Positions 21,063 to 28,235 of a stretch of 36,378 bases of DNA are shown one piece after another (position 1 is the first letter of the stretch; each line of letters opens with the position of its first letter). The position numbers and the translations under genes are program-made. Source of the stretch: Fen-1077 sp964462865 (GTDB taxonomy: Bacteria; Chloroflexota; Dehalococcoidia; Dehalococcoidales; RBG-16-60-22); NCBI GenBank assembly GCA_964462865.1, contig CAYWZO010000017.1, positions 1 through 36,378 on the forward strand. Reading direction: 5' to 3'. The notes beneath the pieces are model-generated. The model saw only the letters and a program-made list of their open reading frames with translations. It was not told where the DNA came from and did no database searches.

Positions 21063-22427
21063 GTGACTGAAAATACATCCATGAAACCGGATAACTGGGC
21101 CCAGCTTTCCCCGGAGCAGAAACGGGAACAAAGGCTAAAATGGTGGGCCGATTCCGCCGATGATATCAAATTCGTCAGCCCGGAAGCGGCCCAGAATTAT
21201 AAAACGAAGCTCCGTCGGCTGGTAGATGTCTATAGTGTCAGGGAGCCGGACCGCGTGCCGGTGGCAGTCATGGCGGGCGCTGCCCCGCTGTATGCTTCTG
21301 GCATCAATTACCACACTGCGATATACGACTATGAAAAGGCGATTCAGGCTTTCACCAGGTTCAACGAGGAACACGGCGCCGAACTGGAAAGCTATGCCAC
21401 GCCCGCCATTTTCGCGGCCAGGGTAACCGAAACCCTTGACTTCAGGCTCTACAGCTGGCCGGGCCACGGCCTGCCGCAAAGCGCCAGGGGTTACCAGTTC
21501 AATGAAGGCGAATACATGAAAGCCGAGGAGTACGATGCATTTATCCAGAACCCCTCCGATTTCTGGATGCGTACCTACCTGCCCCGCACCTTCGGCGCCT
21601 TCGAGCCTTTCCGGAAGGTCGGTCCTTTGACCGATATCATCGAATTCCCCATCGGCTCGCTGCTGCCCTTGAGCACTCCTGAAGTCCAGGCTACGCTCCA
21701 AAAGCTCATGGATGCCGGCAAAGAGCTGGCCCGGTTTTTGAAGATCACCGGCGAATTCAGCCGGCAGGTACAGGCAAAAGGCTATCTCCTACCCGTGATG
21801 CGCAATATAGCTCACGCCCCCTTCGATACGCTGGGGGACACCCTGCGGGGCACCCGGGCAATCATGAAGGACATGTTCCGGTGGCCGGAAAAGCTCCTGG
21901 AAGCCCTGGATGCCGCCGCCAACCTGACCATTAACTCCGTGATGACCTCTACTCGTGCTGCCAGGGGCTTCAACGTCTGGTTCCCTCTGCATAAAGGCGC
22001 CGACGGCTGGATGTCTCGAAAACAGTTCGATACTTTTTATTTCCCTTCCCTGAAAAAAGTCATGGATGCTTTTATTAATGAAGGGTATATTATTACCCTC
22101 TTCGCCGAAGGCAGCTACGATACGCGCCTGGAAAATTTCACTGACTTTCCCCGGGGCACCATCCACTGGCAGTTGGACCGTACGGACATGGCCCGTGCCA
22201 AAAAGCTTTTCGGTGGTAAATTTTCTATGGAGGGCAATGTGCCCACGTCGCTGATAGCCACCGGGACGCCGCAGGAGGTCAGGGAGCACTGCCGCCGGCT
22301 CATCGAGACCTGCGGTAGGGGTGGCGGCTATATCCTGGCCGCCGGCGCCAGCATGGACAACCCGAAGGTGGAAAACCTGAAGGCGATGGTGGCCACCGCC
22401 CGGGAGTACGGGGTATACCGTAAATAG
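21063..22427 (+). CDS. Uroporphyrinogen decarboxylase (URO-D)-family protein
   Basis: 454-residue protein of the URO-D superfamily TIM barrel. The C-terminal half, with YIITLFAEGSYDTRLENF, IHWQLDRTDMARAKKLFG, FSMEGNVPTSL and GRGGGYILAAGASMDNPKVE, is typical. It lacks the N-terminal substrate-binding arginine signature of HemE, is about 100 residues longer than HemE, and has no haem genes nearby, so a corrinoid/methyltransferase-type role (MtaA/CmuA relatives) is more likely than haem synthesis. Start is GTG 21063 with GGGAGG upstream; ATG 21081 is an alternative. A TATAAT at 21008-21013 may be its -10. Substrate unknown. Confidence 0.82.
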   Translation: MTENTSMKPDNWAQLSPEQKREQRLKWWADSADDIKFVSPEAAQNYKTKLRRLVDVYSVREPDRVPVAVMAGAAPLYASGINYHTAIYDYEKAIQAFTRFNEEHGAELESYATPAIFAARVTETLDFRLYSWPGHGLPQSARGYQFNEGEYMKAEEYDAFIQNPSDFWMRTYLPRTFGAFEPFRKVGPLTDIIEFPIGSLLPLSTPEVQATLQKLMDAGKELARFLKITGEFSRQVQAKGYLLPVMRNIAHAPFDTLGDTLRGTRAIMKDMFRWPEKLLEALDAAANLTINSVMTSTRAARGFNVWFPLHKGADGWMSRKQFDTFYFPSLKKVMDAFINEGYIITLFAEGSYDTRLENFTDFPRGTIHWQLDRTDMARAKKLFGGKFSMEGNVPTSLIATGTPQEVREHCRRLIETCGRGGGYILAAGASMDNPKVENLKAMVATAREYGVYRK

Positions 22428-22481
22428 ACGGTGGCTGGCTATCAATGATTTTACAGGTAGCTGCCTTTTATAGCTTTTTTA

Positions 22482-22511
22482 TTGCACCATTTCTGCTGCC
22501 AGTGCTAGAAT
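22482..22511 (+). promoter_or_regulatory. Probable promoter of ilvC
   Basis: TTGCAC (22482-22487), an 18-base spacer and TAGAAT (22506-22511) precede the ilvC start by about 50 bases, leaving a leader with a good AAAGGAGAG ribosome site. No T-box or leader-peptide attenuator is evident. Confidence 0.6.
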
Positions 22512-22559
22512 GACTGTATCGGTTTACCTCATTTCATCATTCTGAAAGGAGAGTGGCAT

Positions 22560-23660
22560 ATGGCTGTTATCGATTTCGGCGGCGTGAAGGAAGAGGTGGT
22601 CATGCGGAGCGAGTTCCCCATGAAAAAAGCCCGCGAGGTCTTAAAGAATGAGACTATCGCTGTCATCGGCTACGGCGTGCAGGGCCCTGGCCAGTCTTTA
22701 AATATGAAAGATAATGGCTTTAATGTTATCATTGGTCAGTCTAAAGACTTCATGCGGGACTGGGACCGCGCGGTGGCTGACGGGTGGAAGCCGGGTAAAG
22801 ACCTTTTTGAAATTGAAGAGGCGGCCAGGCGTGGCACGATTATCGAGATGCTGGTCAGCGATGCCGCCCAGAAGCAAATCTGGCCGACCATCAAGAAGCA
22901 GCTGACGGCGGGCAAAGCGCTCTACTTTTCGCACGGGTTTTCCATTGTGTATAAAGACCAGACTAAAATCATCCCTCCCAAAGATGTTGATGTTATCATG
23001 GTCGCGCCGAAGGGCTCGGGGACATCGCTGCGGCGCAACTTTCTTTCCGGGGCGGGTATCAACTCCAGCTTTGCCATTTTCCAGGATGCCACCGGGAGAG
23101 CTAAGGAGCGCTGTCTGGCGCTGGGTATCGCCGTCGGCTCCGGCTATCTTTTCCCGACGACCTTTGAAAAAGAGGTCTTCAGCGACCTCGTCGGCGAGCG
23201 CGGCGTGCTGATGGGCGCGCTGGCGGGCATCATGGAAGCGCAATATGATACGTTACGCAAACACGGCCACAGCCCCAGTGAGGCCTTCAACGAGACCGTC
23301 GAGGAGCTTACGGAGAGTCTAATCAAGCTCGTGGCAGAAAACGGCATGGACTGGATGTATGCCAACTGCTCGGCGACCGCCCAGCGCGGCGCCCTCGACT
23401 GGAAACCGAAGTTCAAGAAGGCGGTCATGCCGGTCTTTAAAGAACTTTACGAGAGGGTGGCCGCTGGTGTGGAGACCCGCCGTGTTATCCGCACCTGTGG
23501 CCGCCCCGATTATAGGCAATTGCTGGGCAAAGAGCTGGGTACCATGGGCAACTCGGAGATGTGGCAGGCCGGAAGGGCCACCCGAGCCCTGCGTCCCAAG
23601 GAACCGGAAAAGGCCAACATCAAGACGGCCAAGGGCACGGCGGGAAGACAGGTGAACTGA
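22560..23660 (+). CDS. ilvC: Ketol-acid reductoisomerase, fungal/Bacteroidota-like type
   Basis: 366-residue NADPH-dependent enzyme that converts acetolactate to dihydroxyisovalerate in valine, leucine and isoleucine synthesis. The Rossmann motif is IGYGVQGPGQSLN; the catalytic His is in ALYFSHGFSIVY, the Lys in VAPKGSGTSLRR, and the acidic metal ligands in the block ending HSPSEAFNETVEELTESL. GMDWMYANCSATAQRGALDW and the tail PDYRQLLGKEL...SEMWQAG match yeast Ilv5 and Bacteroidota enzymes more closely than the common 330-residue bacterial form. It stands alone, with no ilvB, ilvN or leuA nearby. Ribosome site AAAGGAGAG precedes ATG 22560. Confidence 0.93.
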   Translation: MAVIDFGGVKEEVVMRSEFPMKKAREVLKNETIAVIGYGVQGPGQSLNMKDNGFNVIIGQSKDFMRDWDRAVADGWKPGKDLFEIEEAARRGTIIEMLVSDAAQKQIWPTIKKQLTAGKALYFSHGFSIVYKDQTKIIPPKDVDVIMVAPKGSGTSLRRNFLSGAGINSSFAIFQDATGRAKERCLALGIAVGSGYLFPTTFEKEVFSDLVGERGVLMGALAGIMEAQYDTLRKHGHSPSEAFNETVEELTESLIKLVAENGMDWMYANCSATAQRGALDWKPKFKKAVMPVFKELYERVAAGVETRRVIRTCGRPDYRQLLGKELGTMGNSEMWQAGRATRALRPKEPEKANIKTAKGTAGRQVN

Positions 23661-23678
23661 AAACATCAGGCCTGAATC

Positions 23679-23789
23679 GTCATTGCGAGGAGCGCCAGCG
23701 ACGAAGCAATCCTTATTTTTATTGTAATACGGACTATGGGATTGCTTCGCGGAGTTTACCCTGAGCGTAGCGTGAGGGCTCGCAATGAC
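23679..23789. repeat. Palindromic (MITE/REP-like) element, copy 2
   Basis: Outer arms TCATTGCGAG (23680-23689) and CTCGCAATGA (23779-23788) are perfect inverted repeats. Inner arms GCGACGAAGCAATCC and GGGATTGCTTCGCGG pair further in. TTCGCGGAGTTTACCCTGAG (23746-23765) matches the element at 1567-1586 in 19 of 20 bases. It lies between ilvC and the riboflavin operon and codes for nothing recognisable; it may fold as an ilvC terminator. Confidence 0.7.
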
Positions 23790-23800
23790 AGTTTCCCTTA

Positions 23801-23830
23801 TTGCGCTTATCTTATGACAAGTGTTACAAT
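23801..23830 (+). promoter_or_regulatory. Promoter of the riboflavin operon
   Basis: TTGCGC (23801-23806), an 18-base spacer and TACAAT (23825-23830) lie about 30 bases before the ribE start. The short leader excludes an FMN riboswitch, and its conserved core is not seen in the intergenic region. Confidence 0.6.
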
Positions 23831-23863
23831 AGCATTGAAGAATAAGCGTCTGCGGGGGTGAGG

Positions 23864-24493
23864 GTGTTCACCGGAATCGTTGAAGAGGTAGGGAGTATTG
23901 TCTCGGTCAGCCCGTCGGGACTGACCGTGGCCGCTGACAAAGCCCTGCAAGGGATGCAGCTTGGCGGCTCCATCGCCGTCAATGGCGCCTGCCTCACGGT
24001 GACCGCTTTCGATAGCAGGTCTTTCTCCGTTGACGTAATGCCGGAAACCCTTCAAAAAACCGGCCTCGGCCGGCTCAAGCCCGGCGATAAGGTCAACCTG
24101 GAAAGGCCGCTGGCCCTGGGCGGCGAGCTGGGTGGGCACCTGGTGCAGGGGCACGTGGACGGCACGGGCAAAGTGGTCTCGGTCGTCCCCGAAGGCGGCG
24201 CGGTGCGCATTAAGTTCGAGGCATCGCCGGAGCTGATGCAGTACATCGTACCCAAGGGCTTTATCGCCGTGGACGGAGTGAGTTTGACCGTCACCGAAAA
24301 AGATGCCCGCTCCTTCGATGTGTCGATTGTTGATTTCACCCGCCGGAACACGATTCTGGCCGATACAAGAGTGGGCGATACCGTCAACCTGGAGACGGAT
24401 ATCATCGGCAAATACGTGGCCGGGTTCATCAAGCCGCAGGAGAAGGGCGTCACCGCCGAATTTTTACAGGAGCATGGTTTTCCGGTGAATTGA
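23864..24493 (+). CDS. ribE: Riboflavin synthase, alpha subunit
   Basis: 209-residue enzyme that dismutates two 6,7-dimethyl-8-ribityllumazines to riboflavin. It consists of two lumazine-binding repeats: FTGIVEEVG...VNGACLTVTAF and HLVQGHVDGTGKV...VDGVSLTVTEKD, with the C-terminal helix typical of trimer formation. GTG 23864 is chosen because it gives the canonical (M)FTGIVEE start with GGGGTGAGG in front; GTG 23858 would add two residues. First gene of ribE-ribBA-ribH. ribD is missing from the cluster and must lie elsewhere. Confidence 0.95.
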   Translation: MFTGIVEEVGSIVSVSPSGLTVAADKALQGMQLGGSIAVNGACLTVTAFDSRSFSVDVMPETLQKTGLGRLKPGDKVNLERPLALGGELGGHLVQGHVDGTGKVVSVVPEGGAVRIKFEASPELMQYIVPKGFIAVDGVSLTVTEKDARSFDVSIVDFTRRNTILADTRVGDTVNLETDIIGKYVAGFIKPQEKGVTAEFLQEHGFPVN

Positions 24494-24524
24494 ATATCAC
24501 CGGGTAGACAAGGAGAAATGGACT

Positions 24525-25745
24525 ATGGGACTGGCGACGATTCCGGAAGCTATTGAGGATATTAAGGCCGGCAAGTTCGTCATCGTCGTCGATGACGAGG
24601 ACCGCGAAAATGAGGGCGACCTTATCATGGCCGCCGAGAAAGTGACCCCGGAGGCCATCAACTTCATGGCCGTCAACGGCCGTGGTCTTATCTGCATGCC
24701 GGTAACCGGCCAGCGCCTGGATGAATTAAAGATACCCATGATGGCCAGCAATAATACTGCCAGACTCGGCACGGCCTTTACCGTGTCGGTAGAGGCCAGG
24801 GACGGCACGAGCACCGGTATCTCGGCGGCAGACCGGGCCAGGACGGTGCGGGTCATTATCGACCCCAAAACAAAACCGGAAGACCTGCTCATGCCGGGGC
24901 ATATGTTCCCCCTGCGCGCCAAGGACGGAGGCGTCCTGGTACGGGCAGGGCAGACCGAGGCTACCATCGACCTGGCCAGGCTCGCCGGGCTTTATCCGGC
25001 CGGCGTCTGCTGCGAGATTATGAACGAAGACGGCACCATGGCACGGTTACCCCAGCTGGAAAAGATAGCCGAGAAATTCAATCTGAAAATTATCAGCGTG
25101 GCCGACCTTATTGCGTATCGCTTCCGCCACGAAACACTCGTACAGCGCGTCGCCGAGGCCAGACTGCCCACGCCTTTCGGAGAGTTTAAAGTCATCGCCT
25201 ATAAAGCCCAGAACGACCCCGATGAGCACCTGGCGCTGGTGATGGGGGACGTGGCCACTGATGAGCCGGTGCTGGTGCGCGTGCACAGCCAGTGCCTCAC
25301 CGGAGATGTCTTTCATAGCCTGCGCTGCGACTGCGGCGAGCAGGTAGAGATGGCGATGAAAAAAATTGCCCAGGAAGGTCGCGGCGTTGTCCTCTACATG
25401 AGGCAGGAAGGGCGGGGTATTGGCATCCACAACAAGATTAGAGCCTACGCTCTCCAGGACCAGGGACTGGACACCGTCGAAGCCAATCTCACGCTCGGTT
25501 TCAAGGCCGATAACCGTACTTACGGCACCGGAGCCCAGATACTGGCGGACCTGGGCATCCGCAACATGCGTCTGATGACCAACAACCCCAAGAAAATGAG
25601 CGGTCTGGAAAGCTACGGACTGAAAGTTACCGAGCAGCTGCCGCTGACCACGGCCCCCAATGTGCATAACCGCCGCTACCTCCAGACCAAGCAGAAGAAA
25701 ATGGGACACCTTCTCAATGTTCTGGACGCGGACTGCGATAATTAA
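24525..25745 (+). CDS. ribBA: Bifunctional DHBP synthase / GTP cyclohydrolase II
   Basis: 406-residue fusion providing both precursors of riboflavin. The N-terminal RibB domain (about 1-200) converts ribulose 5-phosphate to 3,4-dihydroxy-2-butanone 4-phosphate; its acidic loop is VVDDEDRENEGDLIMAA and the substrate segment GTSTGISAADRA. The C-terminal RibA domain (about 205-400) opens GTP; the zinc site is CLTGDVFHSLRCDCG, followed by YMRQEGRGIGIHNKIRAYAL and the C-terminal TNNPKKMSGLESYGL. AAGGAG precedes ATG 24525. It lies 31 bases after ribE. Confidence 0.97.
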   Translation: MGLATIPEAIEDIKAGKFVIVVDDEDRENEGDLIMAAEKVTPEAINFMAVNGRGLICMPVTGQRLDELKIPMMASNNTARLGTAFTVSVEARDGTSTGISAADRARTVRVIIDPKTKPEDLLMPGHMFPLRAKDGGVLVRAGQTEATIDLARLAGLYPAGVCCEIMNEDGTMARLPQLEKIAEKFNLKIISVADLIAYRFRHETLVQRVAEARLPTPFGEFKVIAYKAQNDPDEHLALVMGDVATDEPVLVRVHSQCLTGDVFHSLRCDCGEQVEMAMKKIAQEGRGVVLYMRQEGRGIGIHNKIRAYALQDQGLDTVEANLTLGFKADNRTYGTGAQILADLGIRNMRLMTNNPKKMSGLESYGLKVTEQLPLTTAPNVHNRRYLQTKQKKMGHLLNVLDADCDN

Positions 25746-25759
25746 TTACCAAGGAGACA

Positions 25760-26230
25760 ATGATGGGCAAGACATACGAGGGCAATTTACTGGGGAAGGG
25801 GCTGAAAATAGGGGTGGTGGTCTCGCGCTTTAACGAGTTCTTCAGTCAAAAGCTGCTGGAAGGGGCACAGGACGCCATGCTCCGCCACGGCGTCCTGGAA
25901 AGCGATATCGAGGTGGCCTGGACGCCCGGCTCCTTCGAGATACCACTGGTCGCCAAGAAGATGGCAGAATCGAAGAAATACAATGTGATTATTTGCCTGG
26001 GGGCCGTCATCCGCGGCGGCACGCCCCATTTCGAGTACATCGCCGCCGAGGTCACCAAGGGCATTGCTCACATCGGGCTGGATACCGGCGTCCCCGTGAT
26101 TTATGGGATAATCACCGCCGATACGCTGGAGCAGGCGATCGAGAGGTCCGGCACCAAGGCGGGCAATAAGGGCTTCGATGCCGCGGTCAGCGCTATCGAG
26201 ATGGCCAACCTGGTTAAAGCGATTGGATAA
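25760..26230 (+). CDS. ribH: 6,7-dimethyl-8-ribityllumazine synthase
   Basis: 156-residue lumazine synthase, which condenses the RibA/RibD-derived pyrimidine with DHBP before riboflavin synthase acts. Conserved features are VVSRFNEFFSQKLLEGA, the VAWTPGSFEIPLVAKKMA loop, CLGAVIRGGTPHFEYIAAEV with the catalytic His, and GVPVIYGIITADTLEQAIERSG. AAGGAG is followed by ATGATG; either start is possible, the second having better spacing. Last gene of the operon. Confidence 0.97.
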   Translation: MMGKTYEGNLLGKGLKIGVVVSRFNEFFSQKLLEGAQDAMLRHGVLESDIEVAWTPGSFEIPLVAKKMAESKKYNVIICLGAVIRGGTPHFEYIAAEVTKGIAHIGLDTGVPVIYGIITADTLEQAIERSGTKAGNKGFDAAVSAIEMANLVKAIG

Positions 26231-26289
26231 GTCAAAACCGCCGCTGAAAAGTAAAAACCGTTTTACGAGTGTTTTGGTAAGTTTTAACC

Positions 26290-26541
26290 TTACGTAACCT
26301 TGTAGACCGTATCGCCTGCCCTCACCCGGTCCGGGACTTTTATCCCTACGGACTGGCCTTTCTTGGCCTCGGTGACGTTCTGGTTGTTAATCTGCATCGA
26401 GTTCACAACGATTTCCAGGTCGGTGGTGTGCCCTTTGATGTGGACCTTATCACCCACCTTCAGGTCACCGCTCATATCGATGCCAGCGACTACCGGCCGG
26501 GCAAAGAAATCCATCACTTTGCCGATTTCTGTTTCAGGCAT
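26290..26541 (-). CDS. Stand-alone EF-Tu domain 2-like beta-barrel protein
   Basis: 83-residue protein consisting of one translation-factor beta-barrel (EF-Tu domain 2 type), recognisable from the DLKVGDKVHIKGHTTDLEIVVNSMQ strand order, the VTEAKKGQSVGIKV stretch and the end VRAGDTVYKV. There is no GTPase domain. Similar short proteins are annotated only as translation elongation factor-like and lack a known function. AAGGAGGG precedes ATG 26541 at good spacing. It converges on ribH and is divergent from the MATE gene. Confidence 0.82.
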   Translation of the reverse strand: MPETEIGKVMDFFARPVVAGIDMSGDLKVGDKVHIKGHTTDLEIVVNSMQINNQNVTEAKKGQSVGIKVPDRVRAGDTVYKVT

Positions 26542-26594
26542 ATACTTCCCTCCTTACAGTCTTATGCCGTGCCATTTCACGCTTTGTATTCAGG

Positions 26595-26623
26595 ATTATA
26601 CCTCTCGTTATTCTATAAATCAA
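26595..26623 (-). promoter_or_regulatory. Promoter of the EF-like small protein gene
   Basis: Minus strand TTGATT (26618-26623), 17-base spacer, TATAAT (26595-26600), with a leader of about 45 bases ending in AAGGAGGG before ATG 26541. Confidence 0.75.
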
Positions 26624-26726
26624 TATGGTTTTTCCATTAATCCTTTCCGGCGATATTATAATGCACGGTTACCCTTTTTATACATGGCGGCGAGGTGGGG
26701 CGCTACCGATAAATCCGGTTTTCTGG

Positions 26727-26732
26727 TATAAT
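26727..26732 (+). promoter_or_regulatory. Possible -10 of the MATE-mutS2-VLRF1 transcript
   Basis: TATAAT at 26727-26732 is the only good plus-strand -10 ahead of the MATE gene; no -35 with more than weak similarity lies at the right distance. Because the MATE, mutS2 and VLRF1 genes are contiguous, it could drive all three. Confidence 0.35.
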
Positions 26733-26842
26733 ACATCCCGAATCCATCAATATTGAGCCGTACGCTCACCAGCCTGGCAGGCCAGCCAGTCTTTTTTATC
26801 GAACCGTACGATGCGCAAACACTGAAGGAGAAAGCTGCCACT

Positions 26843-28234
26843 GTGGTGAAAGAAGATGACGATATAAGTCATCAATATGATAGAAGTGCCTTAAGACGCG
26901 ATTGGACCAAAGGTAGCATTTCCGGCAACCTCGCCTCGCTGGCCTGGCCAGTGATTGTCAGCAGCACCGTCATGACGATGGGCCCCATCATCGATACGAT
27001 CTGGATTGGTAAACTGGGGTCTACGGCGGTGGCCGGTGTCGGTGTGGCCACGATAGTCGTCATGCTGGTCAACTCGCTGATAATGGGGCTCTTTACCGGA
27101 TTGAGGGCTCTGGTGGCCCGCTTCGTCGGGGCTGGCGAAACCTCCCGGGCCAACCACGTCGCCCAGCAGGGTCTGGTCATCGGTATAGCTTTCTCCCTGA
27201 CGGTGGCGGTCATAGGCAACTTTCTGGCAGAATCTATACTGAAACTATGGAACCTTCAACCTGATGTCGTCGCTATAGGCGGCACCTATATGCGCATCGC
27301 CCTGGTCGGTATTTTTACCATGTCCTTCGGGATGATGGCCCAGAACACGATGCAGGCCTCCGGTGACACCAGGACCCCGATGATAATCAGCATCAGCACG
27401 CGGCTTTTTCACATCGCGTTCTGTCCCTTCCTTGTCTTCGGCTGGTGGATATTCCCTGAACTGGGTGTGAGGGGGGCGGCCCTGTCATCTGTCATTTCCC
27501 AGGGTTTCGCCGGTGTCATCGGCCTGTGGGTACTCTTTAACGGGCAAACACGCCTGCGGCTGACGTTAAAGAACTTCGGCCTGGACTGGGGTATTATCTG
27601 GCGCATGGTAAAAATCGGCATCCCCGCTTCTATCAACGGGCTGCACATGAATCTCGGCAATGTGGTCTTTATGTGGTTTATCTCGCCTTTCGGCACGCTG
27701 GCGGTGGCTGGCCACCATATTGTGGCCAGGCTGGATATGTTGGTAGTGATGCCGGGCATGGGGCTGGGTATGGCGGCCGGGATACTGGCGGCGCAGAATC
27801 TCGGCGCGGGCCAGCCGCAGCGGTCGGAAAAGACCGTCTGGACGGCCGTCAGCTGGCTGGCGGGTTTTATGGTTATACTTACGGTGGCGGTATATATCTG
27901 GGCCGAGAACATCGTGCGCGTTTTTAATAACGAACCGGAAATGGTAGACATCGCCATGAAATTCCTCCGGATACAGGCGGCCAGCTACCTGTTCAACGGG
28001 CTGGCGATGGTTATCATGAACGTCCTGAACAATGTCGGCGATACACTGAGAGCCATGATTATCGACATGACGAACCTGTGGGGGGTGCGGATACTACTGG
28101 CCTTTCTGCTGCCGAGGATTACCGCCCTCGGTGTTTACGGCGTACGCTGGGCGATAGTGGCGGATGCCCTCTCTTCAGCGATTATGTTTGTCATTTACTT
28201 GAGAACGGGCCGGTGGAAGCGGAAGAAGGTGTAG
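26843..28234 (+). CDS. MATE-family efflux transporter
   Basis: About 464-residue MATE (multidrug and toxic compound extrusion) protein with twelve predicted helices in two bundles. The N-terminal bundle begins LASLAWPVIVSSTVMTMGPIIDTIWIGKLGS (read as two parts), matching the usual NorM/DinF start, and MAQNTMQASGDTRTPM closes the first half; the second half begins IGIPASINGLHMNLGN. GTG 26843 follows AAGGAG by 12 bases and is preferred, with GTG 26846 next to it; the frame also extends to TTG 26753. Energy would come from a Na+ or H+ gradient. Its stop is one base before mutS2, so the two are co-transcribed. Substrate unknown. Confidence 0.9.
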   Translation: MVKEDDDISHQYDRSALRRDWTKGSISGNLASLAWPVIVSSTVMTMGPIIDTIWIGKLGSTAVAGVGVATIVVMLVNSLIMGLFTGLRALVARFVGAGETSRANHVAQQGLVIGIAFSLTVAVIGNFLAESILKLWNLQPDVVAIGGTYMRIALVGIFTMSFGMMAQNTMQASGDTRTPMIISISTRLFHIAFCPFLVFGWWIFPELGVRGAALSSVISQGFAGVIGLWVLFNGQTRLRLTLKNFGLDWGIIWRMVKIGIPASINGLHMNLGNVVFMWFISPFGTLAVAGHHIVARLDMLVVMPGMGLGMAAGILAAQNLGAGQPQRSEKTVWTAVSWLAGFMVILTVAVYIWAENIVRVFNNEPEMVDIAMKFLRIQAASYLFNGLAMVIMNVLNNVGDTLRAMIIDMTNLWGVRILLAFLLPRITALGVYGVRWAIVADALSSAIMFVIYLRTGRWKRKKV

Positions 28235-28235
28235 A

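Larger units (their letters stand above)
26542..26842. other. 301-base divergent intergenic region
   Basis: Contains the promoter of the EF-like gene (26595-26623), a second TATAAT on the minus strand near 26657, and a TATAAT at 26727-26732 on the plus strand before the MATE gene. The 26753-26842 part is open in frame with MATE from a TTG, but reads unlike a MATE N-terminus and lacks a ribosome site. Confidence 0.5.

Noticed and set aside
23661..23863. FMN riboswitch before the riboflavin operon
   Set aside because: The conserved riboswitch core is absent; the gap holds a palindromic repeat and a promoter about 30 bases before ribE.
26249..26264. GTAAAA/TTTTAC hairpin after ribH as a terminator
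   Set aside because: Six A-T rich pairs are too weak, and no T-tract follows.
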